The notes below the pieces were generated by a model that was given only the letters and a program-made list of their open reading frames with translations, had not been told where the DNA came from and did not search any database. Below are positions 12,660 to 14,060 of a stretch of DNA of 14,060 nt, piece after piece. The DNA is taken from the NCBI GenBank assembly GCA_019422905.1, contig JAHZCM010000042.1, positions 1,874 through 15,933 on the forward strand. Reading direction: 5' to 3'. Position 1 is the first letter of the stretch; each line of letters starts with the position of its first letter. Both the position numbers and the translations under genes were made by a program. The DNA comes from Oscillospiraceae bacterium (lineage in GTDB: Bacteria > Bacillota > Clostridia > Oscillospirales > Acutalibacteraceae).

Positions 12660-13487
12660 ATGGCAAAGGATACAAGGCTGCAAAAGATGCTCGCAGACTG
12701 CGGCGTCGCTTCCCGCCGGAAGGCGGAGGAAATGATTGCGGCGGGGCGTGTTGCGGTGAACGGCGTCCGCGCCAGTATCGGCGATAAGGTGGACGCAAAA
12801 AAGGATAAGGTTACGCTGGACGGCGAACGTGTCCGCCCGGCGGGGGAAAAGCTGTATATCATGCTGCACAAGCCGCGCGGCTACCTGACCGCCATGGCCG
12901 ACGACCGCGGCAGAAAGTGTGTCAGCGAGCTGGTGGAGGAGCTCCACGTGCGCGTGTACCCGGTGGGGCGGCTCGATAAGGATTCGGAGGGCCTGCTGCT
13001 CATGACGAACGACGGCGATTTTGCGAACCTGATCGCGCATCCGTCCACGCATGTGCCGAAGGTGTACCGCGTTACGGTGCGCCCGGGCGTTTCGGAGGAA
13101 CAGCTCACGCGCCTTTCGGTCGGTGTGGAGATCGACGGCAGGGTGACGGCGCCCGCAACGATCCGCGTGATCGAGCAGCAGCCGGGCCGCGTCGTGCTGG
13201 AATTCGTGATTCACGAAGGCCGGAACCGGCAGATCCGCAGGATGTGCGAAGCGGTCGGGCTGGAGGTTGCCCGCCTGAAGCGCACGGCGATCGGCGCCGT
13301 CAAGCTCGGCATGCTGCCGCAGGGAAAGTTCCGGGAGCTGACGCCGGACGAGCTGCGCAGGCTGCGGGCGGCGGCCCAGAAAAAAGGAAATCAAACGGAG
13401 GGAAAACGGAATGCTGCAAATCATCCCGATGCAGGAAAAGGAAAAAGAAAAAGCGATATGCCGCGAAACGGCGGGCGCAGGCGATAA
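12660..13487 (+). CDS. rluB: RluB-type 23S rRNA pseudouridine synthase
   Basis: A 275-residue RsuA/RluB/E/F-family enzyme that converts uridine to pseudouridine in rRNA (23S, helix 80 region, for RluB). An S4 RNA-binding domain occupies about 4-50 (RLQKMLADCGVASRRKAEEM), followed by the catalytic motif GRLDKDSEG with catalytic D106, and the family motifs NLIAHPSTHVPKVYRV (123-138) and EGRNRQIRRM. The last 45 residues are a Lys/Arg/Asn-rich tail. AAGGGAG lies about 6 bases before ATG 12660, and 21 bases separate it from the dac stop. The tail coding sequence overlaps the next gene by 77 bases in another frame, and the next gene's ribosome-binding site lies inside it. RluB is the usual assignment in this neighbourhood; RsuA-like 16S specificity cannot be fully excluded. 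Confidence 0.93.
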   Translation: MAKDTRLQKMLADCGVASRRKAEEMIAAGRVAVNGVRASIGDKVDAKKDKVTLDGERVRPAGEKLYIMLHKPRGYLTAMADDRGRKCVSELVEELHVRVYPVGRLDKDSEGLLLMTNDGDFANLIAHPSTHVPKVYRVTVRPGVSEEQLTRLSVGVEIDGRVTAPATIRVIEQQPGRVVLEFVIHEGRNRQIRRMCEAVGLEVARLKRTAIGAVKLGMLPQGKFRELTPDELRRLRAAAQKKGNQTEGKRNAANHPDAGKGKRKSDMPRNGGRRR

Positions 13488-13803
13488 TGCCCGCGTGCTT
13501 GTCATGACAGACGGCGGGGAAGCGCTCGGCCATGTGGTCGTCGGCATTGAAAACGGCACGCTTAGGATTTACGGCTTCTGCGCTTCGGGCAGAACGGATT
13601 TTACGCAGGAAAAGCCGGATATGGAGACGGTATTTGTTCTCGATACCCTGCTGCGCTCCGCCGCCTCCTTCGGTGAGGTGAACGGCGCGGACAGAATCGA
13701 AACCGCCTTTCCGGATTTCTTTGACTTTTTCAAGCTGCGCGGCTTCACGGTGCTGGAAGCGCGCGCAGAGGCGCCGATGTCTGTGATTGTACGTTATGAA
13801 TAA
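13411..13803 (+). CDS. Small protein of unknown function overlapping rluB
   Basis: A 130-residue soluble protein I do not firmly recognise. After a charged N-terminus (QEKEKEKAI) come VLVMTDGGEALGHVVVGIENGTLRIYGF-like alternating strands (about 29-56), a helix with FVLDTLLRSAASFGE (74-88), and FPDFFDFFKLRGFTVLE (100-116) before a final strand. The strand-helix-strand order and the late FFKLRGF segment resemble the C-terminal half of GNAT acetyltransferases, but the acetyl-CoA loop (Q/RxxGxG/A) is not visible, so a degenerate or GNAT-like fold is only a guess. GGAGGG about 8 bases before ATG 13411 supports this start despite the 77-base overlap with rluB; ATG at codon 7 would still overlap. 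It is the last gene before the operon terminator. Confidence 0.75.
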   Translation: MLQIIPMQEKEKEKAICRETAGAGDNARVLVMTDGGEALGHVVVGIENGTLRIYGFCASGRTDFTQEKPDMETVFVLDTLLRSAASFGEVNGADRIETAFPDFFDFFKLRGFTVLEARAEAPMSVIVRYE

Positions 13804-13810
13804 ATGAAAG

Positions 13811-13846
13811 GCCGTGGGGAGAGAAAAGACGCCCTGCGGCTTTTTT
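13811..13846 (+). terminator. Intrinsic terminator of the scpAB-dac-rluB run
   Basis: GCCGTGGGG (13811-13819) pairs with CCCTGCGGC (13832-13840), nine pairs including two G-U wobbles, with a 12-base loop and TTTTTT at 13841-13846. It begins 8 bases after the last stop codon. Confidence 0.88.
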
Positions 13847-13880
13847 GAATGGAAAATCCGGAATTTTCTGTGCGCACAGG

Positions 13881-13909
13881 TTGCATTTTCCGTATCAAAA
13901 TGGTAAAAT
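13881..13909 (+). promoter_or_regulatory. Sigma-A promoter for the YicC/YloC gene
   Basis: -35 TTGCAT (13881-13886), 17-base spacer, -10 TAAAAT (13904-13909), leader of about 85 bases to the ATG at 14000. Confidence 0.65.
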
Positions 13910-13999
13910 AACTTGATAATGGATTATAGTCGGTTCGTGCGTCCGTTTTCGGATGCAGGCTGCCGATTGAATAGAATGACAAGGAAAAGAGATGATTCC

Positions 14000-14060
14000 A
14001 TGCTGAAGAGTATGACCGGATACGGGCGCGGCGAGGAAAGCGTGGGCGGCAGACGCATCA
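14000..14060 (+). CDS. YicC/YloC family endoribonuclease, 5' end only
   Basis: Only the first 20 codons are in the window: MLKSMTGYGRGEESVGGRRI. The MTGYGRGE motif at 5-12 is the signature of the YicC/YloC family, whose characterised members are endoribonucleases. The start at 14000 places this motif at the usual distance from the N-terminus. The ribosome-binding site is not strong: AAGGAAAAGAG lies rather far upstream, and GAGATGAT is closer. The gene has its own promoter after the operon terminator, so it opens a new transcription unit that in Bacillota often continues with remA, gmk and rpoZ; that continuation is not visible here. Confidence 0.9.
   Translation, partial: MLKSMTGYGRGEESVGGRRI

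Noticed and set aside
11883..13559. A 558-codon open frame on the minus strand opposite dac and rluB
   Set aside because: It mirrors two well-identified genes, is rich in Arg/His/Ala as expected from an antisense shadow of GC-rich coding DNA, and has no family motif.

Overview
The window looks like chromosomal DNA of an anaerobic, spore-forming member of the Clostridia (Bacillota), probably of the higher-GC gut type. This is inferred from gene content: ScpA/ScpB condensin subunits, DUF2953, a GerW/YtfJ spore protein, a sporulation-type D-Ala-D-Ala carboxypeptidase, a CotJC-like manganese catalase, and sigma-A promoters with strong AGGAGG-type ribosome-binding sites. I see no tRNA, rRNA, CRISPR array, transposase or phage gene.

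Region 1 (1-3530) is a sugar-catabolism locus. Two TIM-barrel sugar-phosphate isomerase/epimerase-like genes lie in tandem on the minus strand; the second runs off the window. They diverge from an FGGY carbohydrate kinase on the plus strand. The 378-base divergent gap holds a near-consensus sigma-A promoter for the kinase with a TTGTnCGnACAA palindrome over the expected transcription start, resembling AraR/GntR-type operators, and a second promoter for the isomerases. The substrate cannot be named.

Region 2 (3600-5600) groups three genes tied to peroxide: yaaA and a Bcp/PrxQ-type peroxiredoxin (13 bases apart), convergent with a CotJC-like manganese catalase. The catalase keeps all five expected metal ligands but lacks about a dozen N-terminal residues and has no visible Shine-Dalgarno. 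The convergent gap holds a structured non-coding stretch and a bidirectional terminator.

Region 3 (5590-7990) is accessory: a 100-residue protein of unknown function that starts one base from the catalase start, a ribbon-helix-helix regulator, a divergent lipoprotein with two similar extracytoplasmic domains, and a protein joining a HEPN-like N-terminus (RNLMMH) to a CBS pair. The regulator-lipoprotein gap holds a consensus promoter and a perfect 9-bp inverted repeat.

Region 4 (7990-13850) is housekeeping and sporulation. rpmB (minus) diverges from a tight plus-strand run: M50 site-2 protease, scpA, scpB, DUF2953, gerW/ytfJ, dac carboxypeptidase, rluB-type pseudouridine synthase, and a small unknown protein that overlaps rluB by 77 bases. 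One promoter (8336-8364) and one strong terminator (13811-13846) bracket it. A new promoter then precedes the first 20 codons of a YicC/YloC family gene at the window edge.
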